Shown here piece after piece: positions 14,501 to 24,430 of a stretch of DNA of 64,000 nucleotides. Position numbers and translations under genes: made by a program. Numbering within the stretch: the first letter of the stretch is position 1; every line of letters starts with the position of its first letter. The stretch comes from Amborella trichopoda. Lineage: Eukaryota; Streptophyta; Magnoliopsida; Amborellales; Amborellaceae. The notes beneath the pieces are model-generated. The model ran no database searches, had not been told where the DNA came from, and saw nothing but the letters and a program-made list of their open reading frames with translations. The stretch is taken from NCBI RefSeq assembly GCF_000471905.2, contig NW_006499763.1:506239-570238 (forward strand), read 5' to 3'.

Positions 14501-17500
14501 ACTGAGCAGAGTTCTCTATTTTGGGGAGATTTTATGCATCTTGGTTTGACCAGCTCATTCATGTGGTTGAAAATCAATAATGCCATTTGTTTCATATACA
14601 TTGTTAGTCATGGAAAAAGACATGCTTTTGCTTTAAGGTAGTCTCATGCTTGATCCTGTTGATGTACTTCTCTACAGGGAATCCACCCATGTGACAAGAG
14701 AAGAAGCATCAATGACTACAAGCCTCTGTTCCCTGCAATTGATTTTTCTTTGGCAAGTACTTTCACTCGATTTCATTTAACACTATTAATGTTCACTTCA
14801 GCTTTAACCTAGAAATTAATGTCATTGTATTTGCCTTGCTTCGACTGAAATCTTCGGCTTTGGCCTCTATAATGAAGAAAATCAAATCACTCTCTTGTAA
14901 TTTGAATATACCGGTATCGATTTCCAAAACCACCCCTGATATATTTAAAATTCGTAGAAATATCCTAAAATATTAATTCAAAAAAAAATATTCTATCATT
15001 TTGTAAATGTACTCTGTAATATTCCAAATTTTGCAGAATGCACAAAAACTTTTGACTTTTTTATTGTGTTAATTTTTTTTAAATGCAACCTGCGACTTCC
15101 CATATAATCGAGCGAAGAGTCAAGTGCTTTCCTTTCCCAACCCAAATGATGAGCCCTCGTACAAAAATTGGATAATGATGCTAGAAACCATTCGCTTTTG
15201 TGCAAATTCATTGCTCGTATTTTCTGCAATATTTAACGAGAAGAGCATCTTCTTAGGATTATATTTAGCACATTTTGTCTTCTTAGTAAAGTGATGACAT
15301 CTCATTCTGCTTGTTTTGGTGCAGATAGAAACTAATGATGACACACTTTGGAAGGCTGACACTAGAGAAGAGATTAAAGAAGTTGCTACAAGAGGGAAGA
15401 AGTTCTTAGATTGGTAATGTGCAAGACACAAGGATATGTATTTATTTGTGTCCAGGAATGATTAATTTTAATAAAATATAATACAACAATAAGATTCTAA
15501 TAGCGTCCAGTAAATAATTAGATCATATTATATAACCATATTACATTGTTTAGGTGACCTTGTGTGTGTGTCGACAGAGAGACAAAAGAGGGGGGGGCGG
15601 GGGGGGGCGATGATTTTGTGATTCCCACCACCCATAACATGGGTGTAGATAACAATCTCATATATATAATGCATGGGAATGATTTGAGAATTTTTCAAAA
15701 ACAAATAAAAAAGGAAATGATTGAGCAAGAAATTGGCCTTCTGATTCAGTGTAAGAATGGTCCGCAACAGTTGTATGCTATTGAACTTTGAGATTCCAGT
15801 GTACTATCAGTATCTCAAATTTTTTGGATAGGGATTTAAGAGGTGTGTAGACCTTTTTGTACATAATAACACAATGGGTAGTTTTAACTAAACATCTCCC
15901 ATAATGTATTACTAGTGTGCATCTCTATGCATATTTATGTTTGCACACATGCTTTGTATATTTCACTAAGCGGCTATTATATGAATATAGAGATAATTCT
16001 AATGTAAAGAAACAAAGCCATTTTCTTATTATGGAAATATCTATTTGTGTTTCTTAAGATTAAGCCATTCACTACCAATTCCCTTCATTTTCCTCAACAT
16101 TCTCAATCATTTTCCTTTTTTGATATCATGTCATCTCTGAGCTATACTTCCTTCTTTAATTTCCCATATTGGTGATCATGCTTTATACTACATCTTTGTA
16201 AATTAATATTATTTAGGTGTAAATGGGTCCTTCGCCATACTCACTTCAAAAGTGTTCCTATGAATTGTTGCTTTGTCCAGATATTTTTGGTGAAATAGGA
16301 AAAGCTATAATGTGAAAGCTTGCTTTTATGCCAGGATATTTAGCAAGAAGCCTTTCTTATTTCTTAGGTTAACATTTGGACCCGCCTCCTTTACATTCGA
16401 TTAATAAGGCTGCATAAACTTTGCTTAACATCATTTTCACCTTATACATTCACACTAAAGGCGACAGGAAAATTGTTTTATTTTGAGAAGAAAAGGATAG
16501 GACTGAGATACTGTGACATTATAATAAAGCTTGTTATATAACAGGTTGTGGACTCGTCCAGAGAAGGAGATTGCTGTTGTTACACATAGTGGGTATTTGG
16601 TGCATACACTGGATTTGTTTGGGAACGACTGTCATCCATCTATCAAAGAAGAAATTACCAAACCGTGAGTACTGAATGATTGTTTCTGAGGACAATTTCT
16701 TAAGTTTTGTTTTTTTTTTTTTGAAGAAAACTTGAAGCTTAATCTATATCTGGCCTTACTCTTGACTTCACGTATCAGATCCTAGAACACATGGAATATC
16801 TTTCCGAGGTTTATTACATGACACTCTTTATTGTAGGAAGCTATGAATTTCACGTTTGGATAGTGGAAATTTTTATTTCACGTTTGGATAGTGGAAATTT
16901 TTACTTTATGGATCATTGGGTTCACTTCATATGTTTCATAAATGCATTCTTATCTTTATTTTACTTGGTCTTAATTTCAAATTATTTTCATCTTCCATCT
17001 TTGTCCATTGAAAACTCAATTATAAATTGTGCCTTTCTATTATTCTCTCTGAAGTTCTCTTCCCTCACAGTGGTTGCAATTTATATATCATTCAATTTAA
17101 AGGAACTTGTTCTCTCCTTTCTGTAGAAAACTTTATATTTTTGGTTTTTGGGCCGCCTGTTTGGGCTTAGCTTTGGTATATGAAAGTTTTGCATTATATG
17201 TTTTGAATGGAAGCTATGTATCGTCATTTGCTAAAGGTTCTGTTGCAGTAACGCATGCCTTCATTCTTGTGGTGCATGTAGGTTTGTATTGTCCTTCCTT
17301 GGGTTAACATCAAAGTGTTGCATATTTTCTTAAATCAATATCTCTAGTAGTATCACTGCAAACCCTCAAATTTCATAAGAGTAGGAAAGGGGAAATATTT
17401 TGGTTGGTATTGTCATAGATTCAAGGAATGCTTAAGATGTGAATGCTTGATGAGGATTCTTTCTCTGGTTCATTGGTCTCTTCTAATGATTTGTGACACC

Positions 17501-19635
17501 TGAAGTTCTTATACCAGTTTATTCACACTTTCTTACGTGAAACGTTCATACTTAACAGAATCATGAAAAAAAGGGAAAACTCACATCCACCCCCAACTGA
17601 TATCGAACCCTAGAAAAAATACCTTGTCTTTTGGTGAACATCAAAAACCCAAATTTTACTTTCTTCTCAACATACTCCCCACGTGCATTCTTAAGTTAGT
17701 TTCGGACTAAAATTCTCCTTATATATGTAATTTTAAAAAAAAAAAATTAACGGTGAGGCTCTCAGTCTTGGATAATAAGTGAACTCACCATATCCATAGC
17801 CCGGAGTTTCAGCAGATATTGCTAAGTTCCTGCAGAACCCACCTTATAACCAGCTAAGGAGATCTCTACTTTCAATGATACTCTTACAGCAATAGAATCT
17901 CTGAAATAGAATTTCCAGCGCTACTTCTTTCAGGCGATTTAGCTGGGAAAGCTCTGAAATAGTGTTCAGAAATACCTTGAGAATCCAGGCTATGGTGTAT
18001 TTGTGAGCAGAGAGGTCAATATTCATATCCCAGAATATGTTAGTTTGATTAGTCATATCCCAGAATATGTTTGACCAATCAATTAGGGAAAAGAAGTCAG
18101 TCTTGTCTTCAAGAATCTGATAACTGAATCAGCTGGAAAATCAATTTCTGGCCTGAAATTCCAGTCACAAATGCCCACAAAGCTGGCATCTTTTGAGCAA
18201 AGGAGATCCTCTGAGAAAACGTCTGAAGTTGAGGACATTTGAAACGATTCAATTGATAAAGTCAATTATCTTTTTCAATGGCCAACAGTTCTTAAAGCCA
18301 AGGTGATGAGTTTCTCAACAATGAGAACAATTGCAGCAACCCACAAAGTAGCAGTAACAGGGGTTGGGCACTTTTTGCATTTCTTGCTCATTTATTTTGT
18401 GCTACTTTTTTTTGCCGGTGTTCCTCTCTTTTGGACTGCCTCTTTGTTGTGTTTCTTCCTGTTGTATATCCCTCTCTGAGGTGCCCCCTACCTAGCAGTA
18501 ACAGGGGTGGGCACTTTTTGCATTTCTTGCTCATTTATTTTGTGCTACTTTTTTTGTCAATGTTCCTCTCTTTTGGACTGCCTCTTTGTTGTGTTTCTCT
18601 CTCGAATAGCCCTCTCTTAGGTGCCCCATGTTTTAGTAGGTCATTTCTCTCATCGCCCTCTTCTCCTTTGTGTTTCTCAGCTGGATTGTCCCTTCTTCTC
18701 TCTAGAATTGCCCATTTCTTGTATTCTCTCTCTAGAATTGCCCTTTTTGGCATTTGTCTCTGTAGAATCGCCCTTTCTGATGTTCCACTATGCTCATTTT
18801 CCCCCTTTATATCCTCTGTTGTTGAAACTCACCGGATTCCAGCCAGATTCCCTGAAAATTGAAGCTGTTAGTTCCAGAAGTTGGGTTCACTGGAAACTCA
18901 GAGGAGCTTGAAACTCGCCAGGATCTGGCCAAATCAACTGCATATATTTACAGAGGAGTGCATTGAAGGATTGTTTAGGCATCTGCCTGTGAATTGCCTG
19001 AAAGAGCTGGAGAAAATGGAACTTGAGCATTTTTCTTGTTTGTTTTAGAGATTTATTTTATTTCATTTTCAGTTTCAGTAAATAGTACAGGAAAAGCCCA
19101 AAATATTTCAGAGCTTTTTTCTTGTTCATTTTTGCGATTTTCTGATTTGGCCACTCTTCCTAAAAGGATATTTCGGTCCGAGGATAGCTTGAAAAGCTAT
19201 CTGGGGGCTAGTTGAGAAGAAGTAAAAAGTTGGGTTTCTGTTGTTTACGCTAAAAGGGTTCCGAGGTTTTTGTATGGTTGGACAATCGTTGGGGATTGTA
19301 TATGAATTTCCAAAAATAAAAAAGAACCACTAATACATGGGCCAACTCATGTTGATGCCGGAATATTTTATGTACTCTTTAACTCTCTAATCTCTGTTTT
19401 GCCTTCATTTCTATCCTGAACCAATTAATTTTATGAAGTTGAACCCCATTTTTCATGAACCTAATGCATGGGAATGCTTGAGCAGCATTCACATTCTGTT
19501 TCGCCTTGACTCTGTCAGATTCTTCCATCGTTACTTATTGGACATGTTTGATTTTCCTTGCTGATTTCAGGTTTGCAAATTGCGAGCTTCGATCAATGGT
19601 TATCGTAGACAAAGGGTGAGCTCTTATGATTAACC

Positions 19636-19682
<47 letters not shown>

Positions 19683-19894
19683 ACAAAGTTTTCAACTTTT
19701 GTACAGAATAGTTGGCAGCAATATTTCAACTAATGATTTTTCTTTTACAAAGTTTTCTATTGTGACTTTTGTTGTGCAGAATGATTGGCAGCAATATTTC
19801 AACTGATGATTTTCCAGGAAAGAAACCTCCTGGTGTAGATGTGCCTAGTGATTTTGCGCATGTGAATCAACCAGATGGACCTGGAGAAAACTAA
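266..19894 (+). CDS. Phosphoglycerate mutase-like protein (histidine phosphatase superfamily), 5'-partial, seven exons
   Basis: Exons 266-345, 9932-10094, 14678-14752, 15325-15413, 16545-16664, 19571-19615 and 19780-19894 join in one frame to 228 codons plus TAA. The product matches the plant cytosolic phosphoglycerate mutase-like family (Arabidopsis At5g64460 type, about 280 residues from memory), so roughly 50-60 N-terminal residues, including the first catalytic RHG-type motif, lie before the window. Visible landmarks are VITSPLLRTMQTAVGVFGG across the first junction, CREHLGIHPCDKR (acid/phosphate-pocket region) and VVTHSGYLVHTL, which holds the second conserved histidine. The family transfers or removes phosphate through a phosphohistidine; the physiological substrate of these plant members is not settled. 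The third visible intron starts with GC rather than GT. The first visible intron is 9.6 kb and full of transposon remnants. All junctions preserve the frame and no stop interrupts the exons, so the gene looks functional. Confidence 0.93.
389..421. repeat. (CT)n microsatellite
   Basis: About 16 uninterrupted CT units lie 43 bp after the first visible exon of the phosphoglycerate-mutase-like gene. A further C/CT-rich run lies at 150-175. Confidence 0.95.
472..632. mobile_element. Foldback MITE (family D), 161 bp, with 9-bp target-site duplication
   Basis: The ends are inverted repeats: GGGAAATTGATCAAAATACC at the left pairs with the right end ATTTTGATAATTTTCCC read backwards. The element is flanked exactly by the 9-bp direct repeat TATCATTGA at 463-471 and 633-641. 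A 9-bp duplication is the hallmark of Mutator-like elements. There is no coding capacity. It sits inside the long first visible intron of the phosphoglycerate-mutase-like gene. Related ends are seen near 20300-20478 and 58463-58600. Confidence 0.85.
633..1564. other. Intronic DNA, nothing recognised
   Basis: AT-rich intron sequence of the phosphoglycerate-mutase-like gene between a MITE and an RTE remnant. Only short chance reading frames are seen. Confidence 0.6.
1565..3250 (-). mobile_element. RTE-type non-LTR retrotransposon remnant, 3' half (antisense in intron)
   Basis: Minus-strand translation gives typical RTE-clade pieces. A reverse-transcriptase segment lies around 2570-2860 (RHETSVSENQFVFIIGRST, then LHMVFINLEKAY). 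The element-end signature lies around 1700-1915 (NIQENLGMAPIGNKMRESR, with the downstream RRG/GR-rich tail). Frames are broken in many places. The 3' end near 1565 carries the characteristic tail next to a CATCATT remnant. Confidence 0.8.
3251..5494. other. Intronic DNA, unclassified
   Basis: No convincing coding or element signature. Around 4490-4600 there are loosely repeated GAGAGATCGAGAGACAT blocks, and a poly-T run lies at 4231-4247. It may contain old unrecognised transposon debris. Confidence 0.5.
5495..6154. other. Assembly gap (Ns 5550-6115) between duplicated GA-repeat flanks
   Basis: Both sides of the gap carry a (GA)n run followed by GAGAGGAGCATTCTTATC. On the left it ends directly at the first N; on the right it ends at 6158. 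The contigs therefore appear to overlap rather than to be separated by 566 unknown bases. No gene evidence lies here; reading frames passing through the Ns are meaningless. Confidence 0.9.
6545..9300 (-). mobile_element. RTE-type non-LTR retrotransposon, longer decayed copy with endonuclease (antisense in intron)
   Basis: On the minus strand the element runs from an AP-endonuclease part near 9263-8997 (EEIINVISAYAPQVGLEDRI, GLVQGIPNEE, GYERVHGRY) through reverse transcriptase (about 7400-8100) to the 3' tail near 6550. The tail carries GGGATCGACTATATGAATC on the plus strand beside GCATCATC. It is colinear with the copy at 1565-3250 but extends further 5'. Sequence at 9300-9670 may be its 5' leader. 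It has multiple stops and is inactive. An 87-bp tandem duplication lies inside it at 8713-8883. Confidence 0.8.
8713..8883. repeat. Tandem duplication of about 87 bp inside the RTE remnant
   Basis: The block containing AACTTTGCTATCTTTA, then GATGA(T/C)TGTTTTATCTTC, and ending CATATGGTTCACCC occurs twice in a row with only a few differences. It is a late duplication within an already dead element. Confidence 0.85.
10095..12794. other. Second visible intron (5' part), unclassified
   Basis: No conserved exon is visible. Around 12490-12600 is a degenerate cluster of CCAGT/ACTGG motifs (GAACTGGTTGGATTGGACCA type), also seen near 20560-20830 and 23500-23600. It is followed by a purine tract at 12597-12668 with repeated GAAAAA. 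Confidence 0.5.
12795..13280 (+). mobile_element. RTE-type LINE remnant, 3' end with ATG microsatellite tail
   Basis: The plus strand reads LALFYGAQCWADKKQ, then MSVAEMRMLKCISGKTRRD, then LRWPGHVWCRPSTTLVRRCE, which is the C-terminal end of RTE reverse transcriptase. It continues to the 3' tail GCCAACCCCAATTAATTGGG and stops in ATGATGATGA at about 13265. It lies in the second visible intron of the phosphoglycerate-mutase-like gene and is 5'-truncated, as expected for target-primed insertion. Confidence 0.82.
13655..13968 (+). mobile_element. Second RTE-type LINE 3' remnant
   Basis: Nucleotides show the same element end as 12795-13280: the AGTAGGTGGTTTGGCTATAA region, the RR(R/G)DLIQ-coding part, then GGCCAACCCTAACTAGTTGG and a GATGGTGATGATGATA tail. 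It is more diverged than its neighbour 400 bp away and in the same orientation. Confidence 0.75.
14753..14758 (+). promoter_or_regulatory. Non-canonical GC 5' splice site
   Basis: The exon ending at 14752 is followed by GCAAGT. Only this cut joins the protein ...FPAIDFSL to the next exon IETNDDTLW in frame, at acceptor 15325. The nearby GT at 14758 gives an early stop. GC-AG introns are a minor but normal plant class, and the rest of the donor matches consensus well. Confidence 0.85.
16849..16908. repeat. 29-bp tandem duplication in an intron
   Basis: The unit containing TTTCACGTTTGGATAGTGGA occurs twice back to back with no visible change inside the unit, indicating a recent duplication. 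Confidence 0.9.
18356..18635. repeat. Tandem duplication of about 140 bp, pyrimidine-rich
   Basis: Two copies begin GCAGTAACAGGGG(T)TGGGCAC, run through TTGCATTTCTTGCTCATTTA and CTCTTTTGGACTGCCTCTTT, and end with AGGTGCCCC. They are slightly diverged at their 3' ends. The duplication lies in the intron 16665-19570. Downstream, 18640-18800 holds related CTCTAGAATTGCCC motifs repeated about three times. The long frame across it is a by-product of the repeats. Confidence 0.85.
19641..19680. repeat. (CT)n microsatellite next to a splice region
   Basis: About 20 CT units lie between the donor at 19616 and the duplicated acceptors of the last intron. They could serve as a long polypyrimidine tract. 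Confidence 0.95.
19681..19815 (+). repeat. Duplicated intron-exon border (decoy acceptor) before the last coding exon
   Basis: A block running from TTACAAAGTTTTC through GTACAG/AATAGTTGGCAGC to TTCAACTAATGATTTT (19681-19741) is repeated at 19746-19815 as the true border GTGCAG/AATGATTGGCAGC. The copies are separated by 73 bases between cut points. Use of the first acceptor (19706/19707) shifts frame and soon meets a stop, so the second is the coding one. Confidence 0.88.
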
Positions 19895-21868
19895 AATGAC
19901 TGGTGCCTTGAACCTTTCTGGTATTTGAGGGTCTTCATCCTCACCATCATTTTGTCAGCAAAAGCAAGTGCCCCTTTCAGGTGAACTCTTGCTCGAGCTA
20001 CTGTGGTCAAGACCTTAAGAGTTTGATTGGTTAACTCTTATCGACCACATTTTGTTTTTACCTATTTGCGAGAGGTAAGTTAGTCGCATATTTTTTCCTG
20101 GAGGAACTGAGAAAGAAGTCTCTATGGGCTTCTGAGACAGATTTTTATGTCTCAAAGTCTGCAATTTGAGTGTGAACTCCAGATTATTGTTGAAGTCCAT
20201 TCCTATTGTCTAGTAGTGTGGTGTTCATGTATACAAAATACTCCTTTATATGGAGATGGGTCATATACAGAGGAACTACTAGGACTCTGAGAAAACATGA
20301 TTATGGAGAAAACAACACGAAACTTATCCAAATACTCATTATAGATTAACTACTTTAACATTCTACTCATATCTTCTTATTTAATTTCAAAATACCTATC
20401 AAAAGACACGTGATCGTGAATTGGGATAGTTGCAAATAGGTAATATTTCATCGCAGTATTTTGATAAATTTCTCTAAAACAAATAACATAAACATAAAAA
20501 CAATCAGCAAAATATCTCAATTTTAATCCCCAATTTGAGTTGATGATTGTTATCAAGACTAGGCTGAATTGGTGATCCATCTAACCAAATTACCAACCGG
20601 TGCTTTGGCCAGTAGTAAAAACTAGGTTTGGTTGAAAATTGATTAGAACCAAGTTTTGACTGATTTTGGCCGGTTGAACCCGACTAGTTTTAATTAACTT
20701 GACTATCTAGATGAAGTTTGGCAATTTTGTTTATATTTTAAAAATCAGGTCTAATTGATTTGACCAGTGATTAGACCGGTTTTGATAGGAGCAAACCTCT
20801 CACTAATATGGTGGCCAGTCGGTTCCTGATTAACAAGTTTTTTGGGGCATTGACATAAATGGTTTTTTGGTGGGGCATTCACATGGAATATCGTTTGTTA
20901 GTGGGGCATTCGCATGGAACATGGTTTGTTAAAGAGTACTGAGAAAAATTTTGGCCTGCTTGGCCTTAGGACCTTGAAGATTTCTCTGCTTTACCTATCC
21001 AATGGTGGCCATTACGCCTGCACTGTCATTCATTTGCGGCGTGGTGTGGCACACCCACCGGACCCAACTCCCATAACTATAAAGTTAAATTATTTATTTT
21101 TATATTGATGATTCTTAATTTGTTGAGCACGGTGCTAGTTTTTTGTATAGGTACTCGTTGGTAAGATTTTCTAAAACTATACGATGTCCATACTTTCTGT
21201 GTCAATTTTGGCAACCGATTCTGTGTTATAGAAGATGTGTACAAATGCCGGAAAATGGTGTCAGGAGCTCAAATTGCGAGTATGATGTTTTTTTTTTTGG
21301 CATCGACGACTTTCTTTTTTGTTATTTATTCTCTGTATTTAGTTCTTATTTAGAGTTTGAAAGTAGGGTTGTTCTATAAATGACCAGTGCTGTAGTGTTG
21401 AGGTTAGTAATTTGAAGGTTTTATGCTTGTGTTTCGTGGTTCTCACCAAAAAATAGCCAATGGGGCTCAGCTTGTGAGCTCCTACCTATTTTGGTCAATC
21501 CGTCTGTGATTTTCTTGTTTCTCTTCGATGTGTTCCATTTACATGTTGACTAAGCTGTATAAAAACTTTATTGAGTATATTATAGGACGCCATGTGAGTG
21601 ATGTGTTTATCATCCGTTTCTGATAGTGTACTCTTGGGATAAACTTGCTCATGATGTTTTTTTTTTTCTTTTTGGATATGAGAAATTTCGAACTCCAGTA
21701 AGCTACACCCTTTCTAGCTGACCCATAGACCAACTCATTTGCATCTCTGTAAACATGATATTGAAAGGAATCCCTTCATCCATGATAATCACCCTTTGCC
21801 CATGATGGATTTCAGTGACATAATTTTTGTCCACCTATATCATTTGAGGAACTGAAGAACGCGGTTAG
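19895..21868. other. Downstream region of the phosphoglycerate-mutase-like gene, intergenic
   Basis: It contains the 3' UTR, a degenerate family-D foldback near 20300-20478 (AAAATACC ... GTATTTTGATAAATTTCTC) and a cluster of CCGGTTGAACC-like motifs around 20560-20830. No further gene is seen. Confidence 0.55.
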
Positions 21869-23080
21869 CATGCGGCTAGCCCGCTTATTGTAGAAATGCG
21901 AGCTTGCAATAAATATATTTTTAATATAATTTGATCCTAATTTTTAGAGAATATATAATCTTTAGCATGGAGATAATGAATATGAAAAAAAAAAAATGAA
22001 AAATAGAAATAATAATTGTATTAAAAAAGAAAAAGGCTTTCATAGAGTTGAGGCTCTAAATAATTAAATTAGAGCCCACCACAAAAATTTCTTCACTAGG
22101 AGAGGTTGTTTTGATGCCCAAATATCTTCAAATCGATCATCTCGGTATCAAGATGCACTGACACGAGGGCTTGCAATAAATATATTTTTAATATATTTTG
22201 ATCCTAATTTTTACAGAATATATAATCGTTAGCATGGAGATAATGAATATGAAAAAAAAAATGAAAAATAGAAATAATAACTGTATTAAAAAAGATAAAG
22301 GTTTTCATAGAGTTGAGGCTCTAAATAATCAAATTAGAGCCCACCACAAAAATTTCTTTACTAGGAGAGGTTGTTTTGATGCCCAAATATCCTCAAATTG
22401 ATCATCTCGGTATCAAGATGCACGGACATGAAAAAAAAATGGATTTCAAGTTTTTGAAATAGTGCATCTTGTAACGTATTTTTGGACCGTCAATTTTCAA
22501 GATTTTTAAGTTTTCATCGAATTATCCTATTTTTAAAGCTTTAAATTTTTATAATTAAAAATAAAAATAAACTTTAAGGCTATCACAAAGATTTTCAGTA
22601 TTGAAACCACATTCCTCGACATTATTTGAAGGTGCGCTTTTACTTTGATTGTTTGGAGCCTCGGCTTTATACAAACAACACCTTTAGAGCCTCGGCTCTA
22701 TACAAACAACACCCTACTTGATTAGAGTCTTGGCTCTATCCCAACAACACCTTAAAATGAATGTTGTGTATGGATGTGGATAGAAAGGGTATAAAAGAGG
22801 ATATGCCGAAGAAATGATGTCCCACGAAAACAAAAGTGTCACATAAGATATTGAGGGGCTGGACCGCATTTCTACAATTTGCGGCCATCTAAAAACAATT
22901 GTAACAATATTTTTTTAATATAATTATTATTTTTAATTTTCAATTTTCTTTTCATATTCATGATCTCCATATTAAATGTTATATATTGGCTAATAATTAG
23001 GATCAAATTATATTTAAAAAATATATTTATTGCCACGCCTACAAACCTACAATATGCGGGCATTTGCGGGCTGGCCGCAT
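21869..23080. mobile_element. Large foldback element (family E), about 1.2 kb
   Basis: The left end (ATGCGGCTAGCCCGC, then GCAATAAATATATTTTTAAT, TTGATCCTAA and ATGGAGATAATGAATATG) is repeated in inverse orientation at 22905-23080, ending GCGGGCTGGCCGCAT. The left arm is itself tandemly duplicated with a 267-bp period (21902 and 22169). Inside, at 22645-22760, an AGAGCCTCGGCTCTAT/ACAACACC unit is repeated three times. There is no protein. No clear target duplication was found. Confidence 0.7.
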
Positions 23081-23227
23081 AGAAACTTTGTACTATCATC
23101 ATTATTGTTGATGACTCACTATCCACTTTTGATAGTCCGTCATTTGTTCTCAATTGGTTCATATTTAAGGCTTGCGAGGGCCCCAGAGATTCAGCCTACC
23201 ATCAAGAACTAGGGCACTCCACCCTGT

Positions 23228-23457
23228 GTTTTGTATATAATGAGGTAATTTGCTTTTTACCTTTTGATACAAGGTGATCATAATTCTTTACAATCATTTG
23301 ATGTGAAATTTGATAGCTTGGATATGTCATAAAGTTTTAAAAAATTTTGTTTGGACTTAGTCAATAGAATAATTACACTCATCCAATTTCACATCCAATA
23401 GTCAAGATTAAGGTGACTATTTTGTATCAAAGATAAATGGTCTCATTTTATACTTTT
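23228..23457. mobile_element. Family-A foldback MITE, diverged copy
   Basis: It is related to the well-bounded copy at 60500-60731: it starts with a degraded left end (ACCTTTTGATACAAGGTGAT), shares ATGTGAAATTTGATAGCTTG and CAATTTCACATCCAATAGTC, and ends in TAAATGGTCTCATTTTATAC. Confidence 0.75.
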
Positions 23458-23504
23458 CTTTTTTTCTTTCTAGTTTTTCTTTAAGCCTAATAGACCTGGG
23501 CCAG

Positions 23505-24430
23505 CGTTCGCAAACTCGGTCGGTTCAACTTGGAACCGGCCGGTCAAACCAGGACTAGACACTAACCGATCTAGTTTATGTGGACCGGCTAGGTATTTTT
23601 TAAAAAATTCAAAAACATTTATATAAAATCCCAAAAAATAAGAGATTTATTTATAATACGTTTTTTAATGTTTTTTATCATTTTGGCAAAGATTGAAAGA
23701 CTACTTATTTTTACATTTTTTTCATATTTTTTTAAAAAATTAAAAATGCCTTAGGCACGATGACTTTTTTTGAAAGGAAAAAGTTTATATACAACTAAGG
23801 CTCTAAACAATCAAATTAGAACCCACCTAAAAAATTTCACTAGAAGAGGTTGTTTTGATGCCAAATATTCTCGAATTGATCATCTCGACATCAAGATGCA
23901 TGGACATGAGAAAAAAAATTAGATTTAAAGTTTTGAAATTAGTGCATCTTGTAATGCATTTTTGGACCGTCAATTTTTAAGATTTTCAAGTCTTTATAGA
24001 TCTGCTCGATCTATACCATTTTTTAAGCTTTAAATTTTGTAACTAAAGATGAAAATACATTTTAAGGTTATCACAAAGATTTTCAGCATTGAAACCACAT
24101 TTCTCGATTCTATTTGAAGGTGCGCTTTACTTTGATCATTTAGAGCTTCGGTTCTATACAAACCGCACCCTTTTTAAAATCCATTATTTTCACTCATTTT
24201 CAATTTCATTTGGATGGGCTTGGTGTAATCATGCTTTAAATATAGTTTTCATATTTTTTAGATTCTTTTTTAATTTTTTAACCTATTTTCACCAGCGGGA
24301 ACCTGCCCGATTAGAACGGTTGAACCGACCGGTTTTCAAGGCCATTTTGATTTATAGAACATTGGTCTAGGCAGGTCACGATAGGGCCGGCCCAATTGAG
24401 ACCGAGCTAGGTAGGCCCGGCCCCGCTGAC
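23505..24430. repeat. CCGG-rich degenerate motif clusters and a family-F repeat
   Basis: Clusters of ACCGG/CCGGT motifs lie at 23505-23595 (GGTCGGTTCAACTTGGAACC) and 24285-24430. Between them, 23770-24165 is a copy of a dispersed repeat (GGCTCTAAACAATCAAATTA, then AGAGGTTGTTTTGATGCC) that also occurs inside family E and at 40365-40500. No gene is present. Confidence 0.55.

Noticed and set aside
16791-17307. Two overlapping hydrophobic frames in the phosphoglycerate-mutase-like intron
   Set aside because: Composition is that of T-rich intron DNA (Phe/Leu/Ser). They show no motif, and the flanking exons splice cleanly without them.
18431-18862. 143-codon frame rich in Ser/Leu/Phe
   Set aside because: It arises from a tandem duplication of pyrimidine-rich intron DNA and has no conserved domain; it lies between two well-supported exons of another gene.
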